A DNA stretch of 64,000 nucleotides, taken from contig NZ_JAUNHI010000006.1 in NCBI RefSeq assembly GCF_030524025.1, forward strand, positions 1-64,000, in the 5' to 3' direction. Shown in pieces: positions 26,032-36,169 of the stretch. The position numbers and the translations under genes were made by a program. Under the pieces are notes generated by a model. The model saw nothing but the letters and a program-made list of their open reading frames with translations, was not told the origin of the DNA and did no database searches. Position 1 is the stretch's first letter. Each line of letters opens with the position of its first letter. Source of the DNA: Actinomyces sp. (lineage in GTDB: Bacteria; Actinomycetota; Actinomycetes; Actinomycetales; Actinomycetaceae).

Positions 26032-26991
26032 ATGACCACGACCACCGCCCGGTCCGACCGGGACGCGCGCCGACTCACTCGCCGCAAGCCGTGCGACCGG
26101 CGCACCGGCTACCTGCCCTACCTCCTGCCCGGCGCGATCTCCTTCACCGTCATCATCATCGTGCCTCTGGCCCTCAACATCTGGTACTCCCTGCACAAGT
26201 GGAAGGGAGGTATGGCCCCCAAGCGCTTCATCGGCCTGCAGAACTACGTCGACCTCATGGGCGATGAGGACTTCTGGGCCTCCTTCGCCAACTCCCTGTC
26301 GATGATCGTGGCGATGGTCATCATCCCCACCCTCATCGGGCTGGTGCTGGCCGCAGCGCTCTTCGACTACGTCGGCAAGCACTTCTCGGCACGCACCGCC
26401 TCGACCCTGCGCGCCATGTACTACCTGCCCCAGATCCTGCCGGTCTCGGTGGCCGGGATCGTGTGGAACTGGATACTCAACTCCCAGACCGGGGCGCTCA
26501 ACGTCATCCTGCGTGGCCTCGGGGTCAACGATCCCCCCAACTGGCTGGGATCGACCTCCACCGCGCTGCCCTCGGTCATGCTCGTGCTCATCTGGATCCA
26601 GATCGGCTACCCGACCGTCATCTTCATGTCCGCCCTCCAGCGCGTCGACCCCGAGCTCTACGAGGCCGCCGAGCTCGACGGCGCCGGATGGTTCACGCGT
26701 TTCCGCGCCATCACCGTCCCCCAGATCCGGCCCGAGACCTATGTCATCGTCCTGACCTGTACGATCGCCGCCCTCAAGGTCTTCGCCCCGATCTACGTGC
26801 TGACCCGCGGCGGCCCGGAGAGCTCGACCCTCGTGCCCTCCTACTACTCCTACCTCAACTTCTTCGACACCTCGAAGGTCGGCTACGGCGCCGCCATCGC
26901 CACCGTGCTCACACTCGTCATCATTGTCGTCGCGGGCGTCATTCAGTTCCTCCAGAACCGCAGTGCGCGTCGCGACGAGGAGGGCCGCTGA
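26032..26991 (+). CDS. CUT1 ABC importer permease (MalF-type)
   Basis: A 319-residue MalF-type permease with six hydrophobic segments after a basic N-terminus (RRLTRRKPCDRRTGYLPY). The EAA loop reads ELYEAAELDGAGWFTRFRAITVPQIRP near residue 205. The ATG is preceded by GAAGG. One base separates its stop codon from the next gene. Confidence 0.87.
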   Translation: MTTTTARSDRDARRLTRRKPCDRRTGYLPYLLPGAISFTVIIIVPLALNIWYSLHKWKGGMAPKRFIGLQNYVDLMGDEDFWASFANSLSMIVAMVIIPTLIGLVLAAALFDYVGKHFSARTASTLRAMYYLPQILPVSVAGIVWNWILNSQTGALNVILRGLGVNDPPNWLGSTSTALPSVMLVLIWIQIGYPTVIFMSALQRVDPELYEAAELDGAGWFTRFRAITVPQIRPETYVIVLTCTIAALKVFAPIYVLTRGGPESSTLVPSYYSYLNFFDTSKVGYGAAIATVLTLVIIVVAGVIQFLQNRSARRDEEGR

Positions 26992-26992
26992 C

Positions 26993-27853
26993 ATGACCAC
27001 CGCACCTGCTCCCCGTACCAGCGACCGCTTCCACCGCGGCGCCATCCGTTGGGTCGTCCTGGCCGCCGTCGGGCTGGGGGCCCTGCTCATGATCGCGCCC
27101 TTCGCGCTCATGGTCATGAACGCCTTCAAGTCCCCGGCCGACTACTCCTCCGGCAGCCCCCTGTCCCTGCCCACCGAGCTCTACACTGACGGCCTGGCCT
27201 ACTTCTGGGGACGCGTCAACTTCCCCGTCAAGCTGTGGAACTCGGTGTGGACCTCGGCGCTCGTGGCGGTGGCGGCCACCTTCCTGTCGCTGTTCAACGC
27301 CTACGCCCTGGGCGTGGGTCGCGTCCGGGGCCGGGCCTGGATCATCGCGGTGTTCATGATCGCCAACATGCTCCCCCAGGAGGGACTCATCTACCCCCTG
27401 TTCACGATGGCCCAGGAGGTGGGCCTGACCGACAACCCGTGGTCGGTCGTCATCATCTTCACCGTCATCCAGTCCGCCTTCGGCACCTACCTGCTGGCCT
27501 CGGTCCTGGGGACCTTCCCCAGGGCGCTGCTCGAGGCCGCCGAGCTCGACGGCGCCGGCCGCTGGCAGATCCTGTGGCGGGTCGTCTTCCCGATCGTCCG
27601 CCCCACGATGAGCGTGCTCATGATCTTCTTCTTCATCTGGACGTGGAACGAGTTCTTCATCCCCCTGGTCATGCTGACAAGCAATGACAACCAGACCGTG
27701 CCCATCGCCCTGTCCAGCCTCCAGGGGGACCGCATGCTCGACGTGCCCACGCTCAACGCCGGGGCCCTGGTCTCCCTCGTGCCGACCTTCTTGTTCTTCC
27801 TGTTCTTCCAACGCACCCTGACCCGGGGAGTGACCGCCGGGGCAGTCAAGTAG
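26993..27853 (+). CDS. CUT1 ABC importer permease (MalG-type)
   Basis: A 286-residue MalG-type permease. The ATG at 26993 was chosen over an in-frame upstream start at 26924 because GAGGAGG inside the end of the previous gene is well placed and the longer form only adds a basic tail. EAA loop LLEAAELDGAGRWQILWRVVFPIVRP lies near residue 178. It pairs with the preceding permease and needs an external ATPase. Confidence 0.87.
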   Translation: MTTAPAPRTSDRFHRGAIRWVVLAAVGLGALLMIAPFALMVMNAFKSPADYSSGSPLSLPTELYTDGLAYFWGRVNFPVKLWNSVWTSALVAVAATFLSLFNAYALGVGRVRGRAWIIAVFMIANMLPQEGLIYPLFTMAQEVGLTDNPWSVVIIFTVIQSAFGTYLLASVLGTFPRALLEAAELDGAGRWQILWRVVFPIVRPTMSVLMIFFFIWTWNEFFIPLVMLTSNDNQTVPIALSSLQGDRMLDVPTLNAGALVSLVPTFLFFLFFQRTLTRGVTAGAVK

Positions 27854-27896
27854 CGACAGCCCGCGCCCGCGTGCGCGACGACCTCAAGGAAGGCTC

Positions 27897-30170
27897 ATGA
27901 GATTCTCCAACGGATACTGGCTCGACCGTGACGGCTACACCCTCCAGCGCGCCCGGGGGCTGCTCGACCTGGCCGTGGGGGCAGACGGCGTCGTGCGCGC
28001 CCACGCCCCGGTGCGGCCGGTCGCCGGCCGTGGCGACACCCTCAACGTCGGCCTCATCGAGGCGGCCTACACCGCGGTGGCCGACGGGGTCATCCGGGTC
28101 GACCTGCTCCACCACGCCGGGGCCCCCGAGCGCGGGCCGCGCTTCGAGGTGGCCCACGACCCCGGCTTCAGCGGCAGGGTCGAGGCCGGCGACGGTGTCG
28201 TCACCCTGTGGGCGGGACAGCTGAGCGTGACCCTGCGCGAGGGCCCCGACTGGACCGCAGCCTTCTCGTGGGCCGACTGCGACCTGACCGCGAGCCCGGG
28301 CCGGGCGGTGGCGCATGTGGTGGGGCCCGACGGCACCTGCTACATGCGCGACCAGCTCGCCCTGCGTCCCGGTGAGCGCGTCTACGGCCTGGGGGAGCGT
28401 TTCGGGGCGCTGACCAAGAACGGCCAGAGCATCGACATCTGGAACGAGGACGGCGGCACCTCCTCCGACCAGGCCTACAAGAACGTCCCCTTCTACCTGT
28501 CCAGCGCCGGCTACGGGGTGTTCGTCGACCATCCGGGCGGGGTCTCCTTCGAGGTGGGCAGCGAGGTCAACACCCGGTGCCAGTTCTCCGTCGAGGGCGA
28601 GCGACTGTCCTACTACGTCATCGCCGGTCCCACACCCAAGGAGGTGCTGCGCCGCTACACGGCCTTGACGGGGCGGGCGCCGATGGTGCCCACGTGGTCC
28701 TTCGGCCTGTGGCTGACGACCTCCTTCACCACCGACTACGACGAGGGGACCGTCACCTCCTTCATCGAGGGCATGGAGGAGCGCGACCTGGCCCTGAGCG
28801 TCTTCCACTTCGACTGCTTCTGGATGCGTGGCTTCCACTGGTGCGACTTCGAGTGGGACCCGGCGACCTTCCCCGACCCGGCGGCGATGCTCGCCCGCCT
28901 CCATGAGCGCGGGCTCCAGGTCTGCGTGTGGATCAACCCCTACATCGCCCAGCGCTCGGCCCTGTTCGCCGAAGGCGCCGAGCACGGCTACCTCGTACGC
29001 CGGACCGACGGCGGGGTGTGGCAGACCGACATGTGGCAGGCGGGCATGGCCCTGGTCGACTTCACCAACCCCGAGGCCGTCGCCTGGTACCGCGCCCGGC
29101 TGGCCGGCCTGCTGGAGATGGGGGTGGACTGCTTCAAGACCGACTTCGGTGAGCGGGTCCCCGTCCGGGACGTCGTGTGGCACGACGGCTCCGACGCCGA
29201 GAAGATGCATAACTATTACGCCCACCTGTACAACCGGACGGTCTTCGACCTGCTGCGCGAGGTGCGCGGTGAGGGCCAGGCCGTGCTCTTCGCGCGCTCG
29301 GCCACCGCCGGGGGCCAGCAGCTGCCGGTGCACTGGGGCGGGGACAACGAGTCGACCTTCGCCTCGATGGGGGAGACCCTGCGCGGCGGGCTGTCCCTGG
29401 CCAGCTCGGGCTTCGCCCACTGGAGCCACGACATCGGCGGCTTCGAAGGCACCCCCGACCCCGAGGTGTTCAAGCGGTGGCTCGCCTTCGGGCTGTTGTC
29501 CTCCCACGCCCGGCTGCACGGATCGGGCTCGGTGCGCGTGCCCTGGGCCTTCGACGAGGAGTCGGTGGAGGTGGCGCGGCGCTTCATCGACCTGCGGCTG
29601 TCCCTCATGCCCTATCTCTACGGGCTGGCTCTTGAGGCCCACGACACGGGGGCACCGCTCATGCGCTCGATGTTCCTGGAGTTCCCCGAGGACCGGGGCG
29701 CCTACGACGTCGACACCCAGTACATGCTCGGTGGGGAGCTGCTCGTGGCCCCCGTCATGGACGCCGCGGGCCGGGTGGAGGTCTACCTGCCCGAGGGGGT
29801 GTGGACCTCCTGGTGGGACGGGTCGACCGTCACCGGCCCGCGCTGGGTCCGCCAGACCCACGCCGCCGACAGCCTGCCGCTGTACGTGCGTCCCGGCGGC
29901 GTGCTGCCGGTGGCCTCCGGCTGCCGACGGCCCGAGGACGACTGGGTGGTGGGCCTGGTCCTGCGCTGCTTCGAGCCCGCCGAGGGCATGGACCGCGAGG
30001 TCGTCGTCCCTGCCCACGACGGCGTGGAGGAGGCGGTCTTCCACCTCCGGTGCCAGGGGGGCGTCCTGCGTGCCCGGGCCAGGGGCGCCCGCGGTGCCTG
30101 GGCGCTGGAGGCCGGCGGCAGGCGCGTGGAGGCTAAGGGCGACGGCGCCGTCGAGCTCGCCCTGTCCTGA
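27897..30170 (+). CDS. yicI: Alpha-xylosidase (GH31, YicI type)
   Basis: A 757-residue cytoplasmic GH31 enzyme releasing alpha-D-xylose from the non-reducing end of oligosaccharides such as isoprimeverose. Catalytic residues are in the places known from E. coli YicI (772 residues): nucleophile Asp416 in FKTDFGERVP and acid/base Asp483 in HWGGDNES. The N-terminal domain has the YicI-like GLGERFGALTKNGQSIDIWNEDGGT, and the specificity loop HFDCFWMRGFHWCDFEWDP matches the alpha-xylosidase subgroup. AAGGAAGG precedes the ATG. It ends the operon, and xylA-xylB lie 1.4 kb downstream, ready for the freed xylose. Confidence 0.93.
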   Translation: MRFSNGYWLDRDGYTLQRARGLLDLAVGADGVVRAHAPVRPVAGRGDTLNVGLIEAAYTAVADGVIRVDLLHHAGAPERGPRFEVAHDPGFSGRVEAGDGVVTLWAGQLSVTLREGPDWTAAFSWADCDLTASPGRAVAHVVGPDGTCYMRDQLALRPGERVYGLGERFGALTKNGQSIDIWNEDGGTSSDQAYKNVPFYLSSAGYGVFVDHPGGVSFEVGSEVNTRCQFSVEGERLSYYVIAGPTPKEVLRRYTALTGRAPMVPTWSFGLWLTTSFTTDYDEGTVTSFIEGMEERDLALSVFHFDCFWMRGFHWCDFEWDPATFPDPAAMLARLHERGLQVCVWINPYIAQRSALFAEGAEHGYLVRRTDGGVWQTDMWQAGMALVDFTNPEAVAWYRARLAGLLEMGVDCFKTDFGERVPVRDVVWHDGSDAEKMHNYYAHLYNRTVFDLLREVRGEGQAVLFARSATAGGQQLPVHWGGDNESTFASMGETLRGGLSLASSGFAHWSHDIGGFEGTPDPEVFKRWLAFGLLSSHARLHGSGSVRVPWAFDEESVEVARRFIDLRLSLMPYLYGLALEAHDTGAPLMRSMFLEFPEDRGAYDVDTQYMLGGELLVAPVMDAAGRVEVYLPEGVWTSWWDGSTVTGPRWVRQTHAADSLPLYVRPGGVLPVASGCRRPEDDWVVGLVLRCFEPAEGMDREVVVPAHDGVEEAVFHLRCQGGVLRARARGARGAWALEAGGRRVEAKGDGAVELALS

Positions 30171-30194
30171 GGCTGCCGCCCCGGTTGCCCCCGC

Positions 30195-30225
30195 CCCGAC
30201 CCTTTCCGGTCGCGGGCGGGTCGGG
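30195..30225. terminator. Possible terminator between yicI and convergent ROK gene
   Basis: Arms CCCGACCC (30195-30202) and GGGTCGGG (30218-30225) with a 15-base loop, 24 bases after the yicI stop codon. GC-rich, no T-run. It could serve both converging genes. Confidence 0.5.
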
Positions 30226-30290
30226 CCCGGGGGGAAGGGGTGCAGCAGGGCCCGCGGGTGGGCACATGCGCCGTGGCCGGAGTCCCGGCC

Positions 30291-31538
30291 TCAGATGTGT
30301 GAGGCCGGGTCGGCGACGACCTCCTCCAGGAGCGACCATGCCGCCCCGGTGGCGCCGTCGCCCTGGTCGGACGGGGCGGTGAGGATCCGCGGCGGGGCCC
30401 ACGGCGCGGCCAGGACGCGGCGGTCGATCTCGGCGGCCAGCTCGGGGCCGAGCACCTCCGCCAGCGGGGCGAGGTGACCGCCCAGGACGACGATCGGGAT
30501 GTCGAGGATGTTGATGGCGGCCGCCAGCCCGGCCCCCAGGGCCCGGGCGGCGCCGGAGACGGCCTCACGGGCGCGCGGCTCGCCGGCCCCCCAGGCCGCG
30601 ATGAGCCGCGAGGGGCTGGCGGTCTCGGGCAGGCCCGCCGCCGCCAGGACGTGGCGCCGCCCGGCGTAGCGCTCCAGGCAGCCGCGGTTGCCGCAGCTGC
30701 ACCGCGGGCCCGCCGGGTCGACCTGGACGTGCCCGATCTCCCCGGCGAAGCCGTGGGTCCCGCGCATGACCCGCCTGTCGCGCACGATGCCGGCCCCCAG
30801 GCCGATCTCCCCCGACAGGTAGATGTAGGAGGGCCAGGCGTGGGCCGCGGCAGGCCGGTGGCGCCCGACAGTCAGCGCCCCGAAGTCGGCCTCGTTGCCC
30901 AGGCGCAGGCCCAGGGCGGCGGGCTGGAGGACTCCGGCCAGGTGAGGCCGCGGATCGATCTCGTGCCAGCCCAGATTCGGTGCGCGAAGGAGGGTGTCGT
31001 GCGAGACGAGCCCGGGCAGGGCGAGCGCGGCTCCGACCAGGCGGGCCCGGCGGACCTCCTGGGCTGCGAGGACCTCGCCGATAAGCCCGGCCAGCCGTGC
31101 CAGCACGACCGTCGGGTCGGAGGCCTCGAAGTCGTCGAGCACCTCGGCCTGGCTGAGGACCGCGCCGGCCAGGTCGACCGCGCGCACGGTCATCCGCGAG
31201 ACGTTGACCTCCATGCCTAGGGCCGCGAAGGTGCCCCGCGCCGGGGTCAGGGGGACTGCCGGCCGCCCGGGGCCCACACCCGCCACGGGTGCCAGCTCGG
31301 CCAGGAGGCCGGAGGCGACGAGCTCGTCGGCCAGCCGTGAGGCGGTTGAGCGTGTCATCCCCGTGGCTGCGGCGACGTCGGCCCGGGAGACGGGCTCGGC
31401 CGAGGCGAAGACGTGGGTGGCCAGGAGGGCGAGGTTGGAGGCGCGCAGGCTCGACTGCCTGGCAGAGGCGGCGTCGGGGCGCGGACGGGCTGCGCCGCGG
31501 GCGGTGGGCGGCGCAGGGAGCCTGCGTGGTCGGGACAC
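30291..31538 (-). CDS. ROK-family transcriptional regulator (XylR/NagC-like)
   Basis: A 415-residue ROK repressor. An N-terminal winged helix ([30 protein letters not shown]) precedes a sugar-kinase-like effector domain with [25 protein letters not shown] and the ROK zinc motif [15 protein letters not shown] start at 31538; no better ATG lies nearby. It diverges from xylA with only 69 bases between start codons, so it probably represses xylAB in the absence of xylose and shares the promoter region. The name xylR is not given because the effector is inferred from position. Confidence 0.87.
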   Translation of the reverse strand: MSRPRRLPAPPTARGAARPRPDAASARQSSLRASNLALLATHVFASAEPVSRADVAAATGMTRSTASRLADELVASGLLAELAPVAGVGPGRPAVPLTPARGTFAALGMEVNVSRMTVRAVDLAGAVLSQAEVLDDFEASDPTVVLARLAGLIGEVLAAQEVRRARLVGAALALPGLVSHDTLLRAPNLGWHEIDPRPHLAGVLQPAALGLRLGNEADFGALTVGRHRPAAAHAWPSYIYLSGEIGLGAGIVRDRRVMRGTHGFAGEIGHVQVDPAGPRCSCGNRGCLERYAGRRHVLAAAGLPETASPSRLIAAWGAGEPRAREAVSGAARALGAGLAAAINILDIPIVVLGGHLAPLAEVLGPELAAEIDRRVLAAPWAPPRILTAPSDQGDGATGAAWSLLEEVVADPASHI

Positions 31539-31541
31539 TCC

Positions 31542-31571
31542 TTGACTCTATCGCACCCCCCACGCTATAGT
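31542..31571 (+). promoter_or_regulatory. xylA promoter
   Basis: TTGACT (31542-31547) and TATAGT (31566-31571) with 18-base spacing, 36 bases before the xylA start codon. The -35 box lies only three bases outside the divergent ROK gene start, so regulator and xylose genes must be transcribed from overlapping DNA. Confidence 0.75.
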
Positions 31572-31607
31572 TGCACCGAAGAACAAATATGCCTCAAGGA
31601 GGAGACC

Positions 31608-32789
31608 ATGGTTCGCACGCCCACCAAGGAAGACAAGTTCTCGTTCGGGCTGTGGACTGTCGGGTGGCTGGCGGCCGACCCCTTCGGTGCGACCACCCGC
31701 CGGGCTCTCGAGCCCTGGGAGTACGCCGAGAAGCTCGCTGAGCTGGGTGCCTGGGGCGTGACTTTCCACGACAACGACGTCTTCCCCTTCGAGGCCACCG
31801 ACGCCGAGCGCGACCGGATCGTCGAGCGGCTGTCCCAGGCGTGCAGTGGCGCCGGGCTGACCATCGAGATGGTGACGACCAACACCTTCACCCATCCGGT
31901 GTTCAAGGACGGGGGCCTGACGAACAACGACCGGGCCATCCGCCGCTTCGGGCTGCGCAAGATCCTGCGCAACGTCGACCTGGCGGCCGAGCTGGGTGCG
32001 ACGACCTTCGTCATGTGGGGCGGGCGCGAGGGCGCCGAGTACGACTCCTCCAAGGACCTGCACGCGGCTTTGGAGCGTTACAAGGAGGGGCTGGACACGG
32101 TCGCCGGCTACATCAAGGACAAGGGCTACGACCTGCGCATCGGCCTGGAGCCCAAGCCCAACGAGCCCCGGGGCGACATCTTCCTGCCCACCGTCGGTCA
32201 CGCCCTGGCCCTTATCGCCGAGCTTGACAACGGCGACGTCGTGGGACTCAACCCCGAGGTCGGCCACGAGCAGATGGCGGGCCTCAACTACACCCACGGG
32301 CTGGCCCAGGCCCTTCACGCCGGCAAGCTCTTCCACATCGACCTCAATGGACAGAAGGGCATCAAGTACGACCAGGACCTCGTCTTCGGCCACGGCGACC
32401 TGTTGTCGGCTTTCTTCACCGTCGACCTGCTTGTCAACGGCTTCCCCGGAGGCGGCCCGCGCTACGACGGTGCCGTCCACTTCGACTACAAGCCTTCGCG
32501 CACCGACGGCATCGACGGGGTGTGGGAGTCGGCGGCCGCCAACATGTACATGTTCCTCCGCCTGGCCGACAAAGCCCGCGCCTTCCGCGCCGACCCGGCC
32601 GTCCAGGAGGCCATGCGCCGCTCGGGCGTTTACGAGCTGGCCGAGCCCACCCTGGCTCCCGGCGAGACCCTGGCCGATCTCCTGGCCGACCGCTCGGCCT
32701 ACGAGGACTTCGACGCCCAGGCGGCGGCCGAGCGCGACTACCACTACGTCGACCTGCACCACAAGGCCGTCCAGCACCTCATCGGCTGA
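31608..32789 (+). CDS. xylA: Xylose isomerase
   Basis: A 393-residue actinobacterial (class I) xylose isomerase converting D-xylose to D-xylulose in the cytoplasm. Landmarks are FHDNDVFPF with the catalytic His, the metal-ligand regions [13 protein letters not shown] and [15 protein letters not shown], and FHIDLNGQ and [10 protein letters not shown] further on. Length fits Streptomyces and Arthrobacter enzymes. A strong AAGGAGGAG precedes the ATG; the frame stays open further upstream but would cross the promoter. It is followed by the kinase gene after 85 bases. Confidence 0.97.
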   Translation: MVRTPTKEDKFSFGLWTVGWLAADPFGATTRRALEPWEYAEKLAELGAWGVTFHDNDVFPFEATDAERDRIVERLSQACSGAGLTIEMVTTNTFTHPVFKDGGLTNNDRAIRRFGLRKILRNVDLAAELGATTFVMWGGREGAEYDSSKDLHAALERYKEGLDTVAGYIKDKGYDLRIGLEPKPNEPRGDIFLPTVGHALALIAELDNGDVVGLNPEVGHEQMAGLNYTHGLAQALHAGKLFHIDLNGQKGIKYDQDLVFGHGDLLSAFFTVDLLVNGFPGGGPRYDGAVHFDYKPSRTDGIDGVWESAAANMYMFLRLADKARAFRADPAVQEAMRRSGVYELAEPTLAPGETLADLLADRSAYEDFDAQAAAERDYHYVDLHHKAVQHLIG

Positions 32790-32874
32790 CGGCGGGCGGG
32801 CCGCCGGCCCCGGCGGAGGCCCGCGACCACCTGCTGCCCGGCCGAGTCCCGGACACCTCACGGAAGGAATCCCC

Positions 32875-34338
32875 GTGCCCCTCGTCGCCGGCGTCGACTC
32901 CTCGACGCAGTCCTGCAAGATCGTCATCCGTGACGCCCTCACCGGCGCCCTGGTCCGACAGGCCCGCGCCGCGCACCCCGAGGGCACCGAGGTCGACCCC
33001 GGGCACTGGTGGACGGCCCTCAGGGAGGCGATCGACGCCGTCGGCGGGCTCGACGACGTCGCCGCCCTGAGCGTGGCCGGGCAGCAGCACGGCATGGTGG
33101 TGCTCGACGCCCAGGGGGAGGTCATCCGCCCCGCCCTGCTGTGGAACGACACCCGCAGCGCCGCAGCCGCCCGCCGGCTCATCGTCGAGCTGGGCGGGGG
33201 CGACGAGGCCGCGGGCCGCCGGGCCTGGGCGCGGGCCGTGGGCAGCGTGCCCGTGGCCTCCCTGACCATCACCAAGCTGCGCTGGCTGGCCGACCACGAG
33301 CCCGAGGCCGCCAGCCGCATCGCCGCGATCTGCCTGCCCCACGACTGGCTGACGTGGCGGCTGTCGGGCGCCCGCGGCCTGGACACGCTGGTCACCGACC
33401 GCTCCGACGCCTCGGGCACCGGGTACTTCGACGCCGTGACGGGCGACTACCGCCGTGACCTGCTGGCCCTGGCCCTGCGCCGTGAGGTGGACGAGGTCGA
33501 GGGGATCGTCCTGCCCCGGGTGGCCGGGCCCGGTGAGGTCGCCGCCCGCGGGGGAGCGCGGGTCGACGGCAGGGACCTGTGCCACCTCGTGCTGGGCCCG
33601 GGCTGCGGCGACAACGCCGGAGCCGCGCTCGGGCTGGGGCTGCGTCCCGGGCGGACGAGCGTGTCGCTGGGCACCAGTGGTGTCGTGGCCGCGGTCTCGG
33701 CGGCCCCCAGCCACGACGCCTCGGGTCTTGTGGCCGGCTTCGCCGACGCCACCGGCGCCTACCTGCCGCTGGCCTGCACCCTCAACGGGGCGCGGGTGCT
33801 CGACGCGGCCGCACGGGTCCTGGGGGTCGACCATGCCGGGCTCGACGCCCTGGCGCTGTCCGCCGAGCCCGGCGCCGGCGGCCTGGTCCACGTGCCCTAC
33901 CTCGAGGGCGAGCGCACCCCGAACCTGCCCGGGGCCACCGGGGTGCTCACCGGGATGACCCTGGGCTCGCTGACCCCGGCCAACTATGCGCGCGCGGCGG
34001 TCGAGGGGCTGCTGTGCCTCATGGGTGCCTGTCTCGACGCCGTGCGCGCGCAGGACGTCGAGATCGCCGAGGTCTCCCTCGCGGGGGGCGGGGCCCGCTC
34101 GGCGGCCGTGCGGGCCCTCGCGCCGGCCGTGCTCGGCGTGCCCGTCGACGCGCCCGCCCCGGGGGAGTACGTCGCCGACGGCGCCGCGAGGCAGGCCGCC
34201 TGGGTCCTGGCCGGAGGGGAGGAGCCCCCGGCCTGGGAGCCGGCCGGCGTCGAGCGTCTGCGCGCCGAGCCCCAGCCGCAGGTGCGCGCCGCCTACGACG
34301 CCGCCGCCGCGCTGGTGGCCGGGGCGCAGGCGGGCTGA
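32875..34338 (+). CDS. xylB: Xylulokinase
   Basis: A 487-residue FGGY-family kinase phosphorylating D-xylulose to xylulose 5-phosphate. [17 protein letters not shown] at the N-terminus binds phosphate, [13 protein letters not shown] and LLWNDTRS are xylulokinase substrate-site motifs, and [13 protein letters not shown] and SLAGGGARS form the C-terminal ATP site. GTG start with GGAAGG upstream. It works directly after XylA and feeds the pentose phosphate pathway, where the transketolase at 4229 would act. Confidence 0.94.
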   Translation: MPLVAGVDSSTQSCKIVIRDALTGALVRQARAAHPEGTEVDPGHWWTALREAIDAVGGLDDVAALSVAGQQHGMVVLDAQGEVIRPALLWNDTRSAAAARRLIVELGGGDEAAGRRAWARAVGSVPVASLTITKLRWLADHEPEAASRIAAICLPHDWLTWRLSGARGLDTLVTDRSDASGTGYFDAVTGDYRRDLLALALRREVDEVEGIVLPRVAGPGEVAARGGARVDGRDLCHLVLGPGCGDNAGAALGLGLRPGRTSVSLGTSGVVAAVSAAPSHDASGLVAGFADATGAYLPLACTLNGARVLDAAARVLGVDHAGLDALALSAEPGAGGLVHVPYLEGERTPNLPGATGVLTGMTLGSLTPANYARAAVEGLLCLMGACLDAVRAQDVEIAEVSLAGGGARSAAVRALAPAVLGVPVDAPAPGEYVADGAARQAAWVLAGGEEPPAWEPAGVERLRAEPQPQVRAAYDAAAALVAGAQAG

Positions 34339-34411
34339 CAGCTGCGGCCCGCGGCCTCCCGCCCCGGCCGGCACCCCGTGCCTGAGCTGCGCGTCGCCAT
34401 GGCGCGGACAC

Positions 34412-34440
34412 TTGACTCCCGTCATGTGAACGTTCACAAT
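34412..34440 (+). promoter_or_regulatory. araBDA promoter
   Basis: TTGACT (34412-34417) and CACAAT (34435-34440) with 17-base spacing, about 85 bases before the araB start codon. The perfect operator palindrome overlaps the spacer and the -10 box, a direct arrangement for repression. Confidence 0.7.
34425..34438. promoter_or_regulatory. LacI-type operator of the arabinose operon
   Basis: Perfect 14-bp palindrome TGTGAACGTTCACA with the central CG of LacI/GalR sites. It overlaps the araBDA promoter. The two overlapping LacI-family genes at 38822-40812 are the nearest candidates for the cognate repressor. I found no second exact copy in the window. Confidence 0.75.
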
Positions 34441-34525
34441 CAGGGTGCGCCACCTTCGTCGCGCCCCGCGCACGGGGCAGGCAGGAGCGCGGCATCGTCG
34501 CAGATCAGCAATGGAGCAGATCACC

Positions 34526-36094
34526 ATGACCCCTGCAGCCTTCGACCCGACCCGCACCGCCCTGGGCATCGAGCTCGGCTCCACGCGCATCAAGGCCGTC
34601 CTGGTCGACGACTCCCACACGGTCATCGCCTCGGGAGGCCATGAGTGGGCCAATGAGCTCGTCGACGGCGTATGGACCTACTCCATGGAGTCCGTCGAGG
34701 ACGGCCTGCGCCAGGCCTACGCCGCCCTCGCCGCCGACCTGGAGCGTCGCACCGGTGCGACCCTGAGCACCGTGGGGGCGCTGGGCATCTCGGGCATGAT
34801 GCACGGCTACCTTCCGCTGGGCGCCGACGGTGAGCTCCTCACCCCCTTCCGCACCTGGCGCAACACCTTCACCCAGGAGTCCGCGGCGGCGCTGACCCGC
34901 CTGCTGGGGCTCAACATCTCCCAGCGCTGGTCGGTGGCCCACCTCCACCACGCCCTGACCCACGGTGAGGAGCACGTCGATCGCATCGAGCGACTCACCA
35001 CCCTGGCGGGCTACGTCCACCTCCGGCTGACCGGACGGCACGTCGTGGGCGTCGGGGAGGCCTCTGGCATGTTCCCCATCGGACCGGGCGGCGATGGCTT
35101 CGACCCCCAGATGCTCCAGGCCTTCGACGCCGCGGTCCAGGCGCCCTGGTCTCTGGCCGACATCCTCCCGGAGGTCGCCATCGCCGGACAGGTCGCCGGC
35201 ACGCTGAGCGAGGAGGGCGCCCTCCTGCTCGACCCCACCGGCACGCTGCGTCCGGGCATCCCGCTGTGCCCGCCAGAGGGCGACGCCGGCACCGGGATGG
35301 TGGCCACCGGTGCGGTCGCCCCGCGCACGGGCAACGTCAGCGCGGGAACGAGCGCCTTCGCCATGGTGGTCCTCGACGAGCCGCTGCGCAGCCTGCACGA
35401 GGAGGTCGACCTGGTGGCCACGCCCGCCGGCGCCCCGGTGGTCATGGTCCACTCCAACAACTGCACCTCGGACCTCAACGCCTGGGTCGGCCTGTTCGCG
35501 CAGTTCGCCGAGGCGATCGGGCACCCGGTACCCAGGGACGAGCTGTTCGCCGTCCTGCTCGGCGCGGCGGGCGAGCACGCCTACACCGAGGGCCTGCTCG
35601 CCTACAACTTCCTGTCCGGTGAGCACCTCCTCGAGCTGGCCGAGGGGCGTCCCCTGGTTGTCCGGCGGCCCGAGGCCGACCTGACTCTCGGTGGCCTTTT
35701 CCGCGCCCACCTGTTCGCCGCCTTCGCCGCGATGAGCCACGGCCTCCACGTGCTGCGCCGCACCGAGTCGGTGCCGATCGACTCGATGGTCGCCCACGGC
35801 GGCATCTTCCGCACCCCCGGCCCTCCCCAGCGGGTCCTGGCGGCCGCGTTCGACACGCCCGTGTCGGTCGGTGCTGCGGCCTCCGAGGGCGGGGCCTGGG
35901 GGATGGCGCTGCTGGCCTCCTTGACGGCCTGGGGCGCGGGACGGTCCTTGGAGGACTACCTCGACGGCGTCTTCGCCGACCTCGAGGTAGTCACTGTCGT
36001 CCCCACGCAGGCCGAGGTCGCCGAGTACGACCGTTACCTGGAGGGCTTCGTGCGCGGCCTCGAGCTGGAGCGGGCCGCCATCGGCCTCCTGTGA
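34526..36094 (+). CDS. araB: L-ribulokinase (actinobacterial FGGY type)
   Basis: A 522-residue FGGY-family kinase. GIELGSTRIKAVLVDD is the phosphate-binding start, GISGMMHGYLPL and TFRTW-like PFRTWRNTF contact the substrate, GNVSAGTSAFAMV and AHGGIFRTPGPPQRVLAAAF form the ATP site. By position before araD and araA it should phosphorylate L-ribulose. It is the divergent ribulokinase type found with araDA in bifidobacteria and relatives, not the classical E. coli AraB. Start: ATG at 34526 has GGAG nine bases upstream; the ATG at 34511 (five residues longer) has none. Confidence 0.87.
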   Translation: MTPAAFDPTRTALGIELGSTRIKAVLVDDSHTVIASGGHEWANELVDGVWTYSMESVEDGLRQAYAALAADLERRTGATLSTVGALGISGMMHGYLPLGADGELLTPFRTWRNTFTQESAAALTRLLGLNISQRWSVAHLHHALTHGEEHVDRIERLTTLAGYVHLRLTGRHVVGVGEASGMFPIGPGGDGFDPQMLQAFDAAVQAPWSLADILPEVAIAGQVAGTLSEEGALLLDPTGTLRPGIPLCPPEGDAGTGMVATGAVAPRTGNVSAGTSAFAMVVLDEPLRSLHEEVDLVATPAGAPVVMVHSNNCTSDLNAWVGLFAQFAEAIGHPVPRDELFAVLLGAAGEHAYTEGLLAYNFLSGEHLLELAEGRPLVVRRPEADLTLGGLFRAHLFAAFAAMSHGLHVLRRTESVPIDSMVAHGGIFRTPGPPQRVLAAAFDTPVSVGAAASEGGAWGMALLASLTAWGAGRSLEDYLDGVFADLEVVTVVPTQAEVAEYDRYLEGFVRGLELERAAIGLL

Positions 36095-36169
36095 GTCGTG
36101 CCCGCGCACCCGACCGCGCCGGTGCCCCCGATGAATCTCGAAAGACTCCGAGATGAGCAAGGAGACCGC

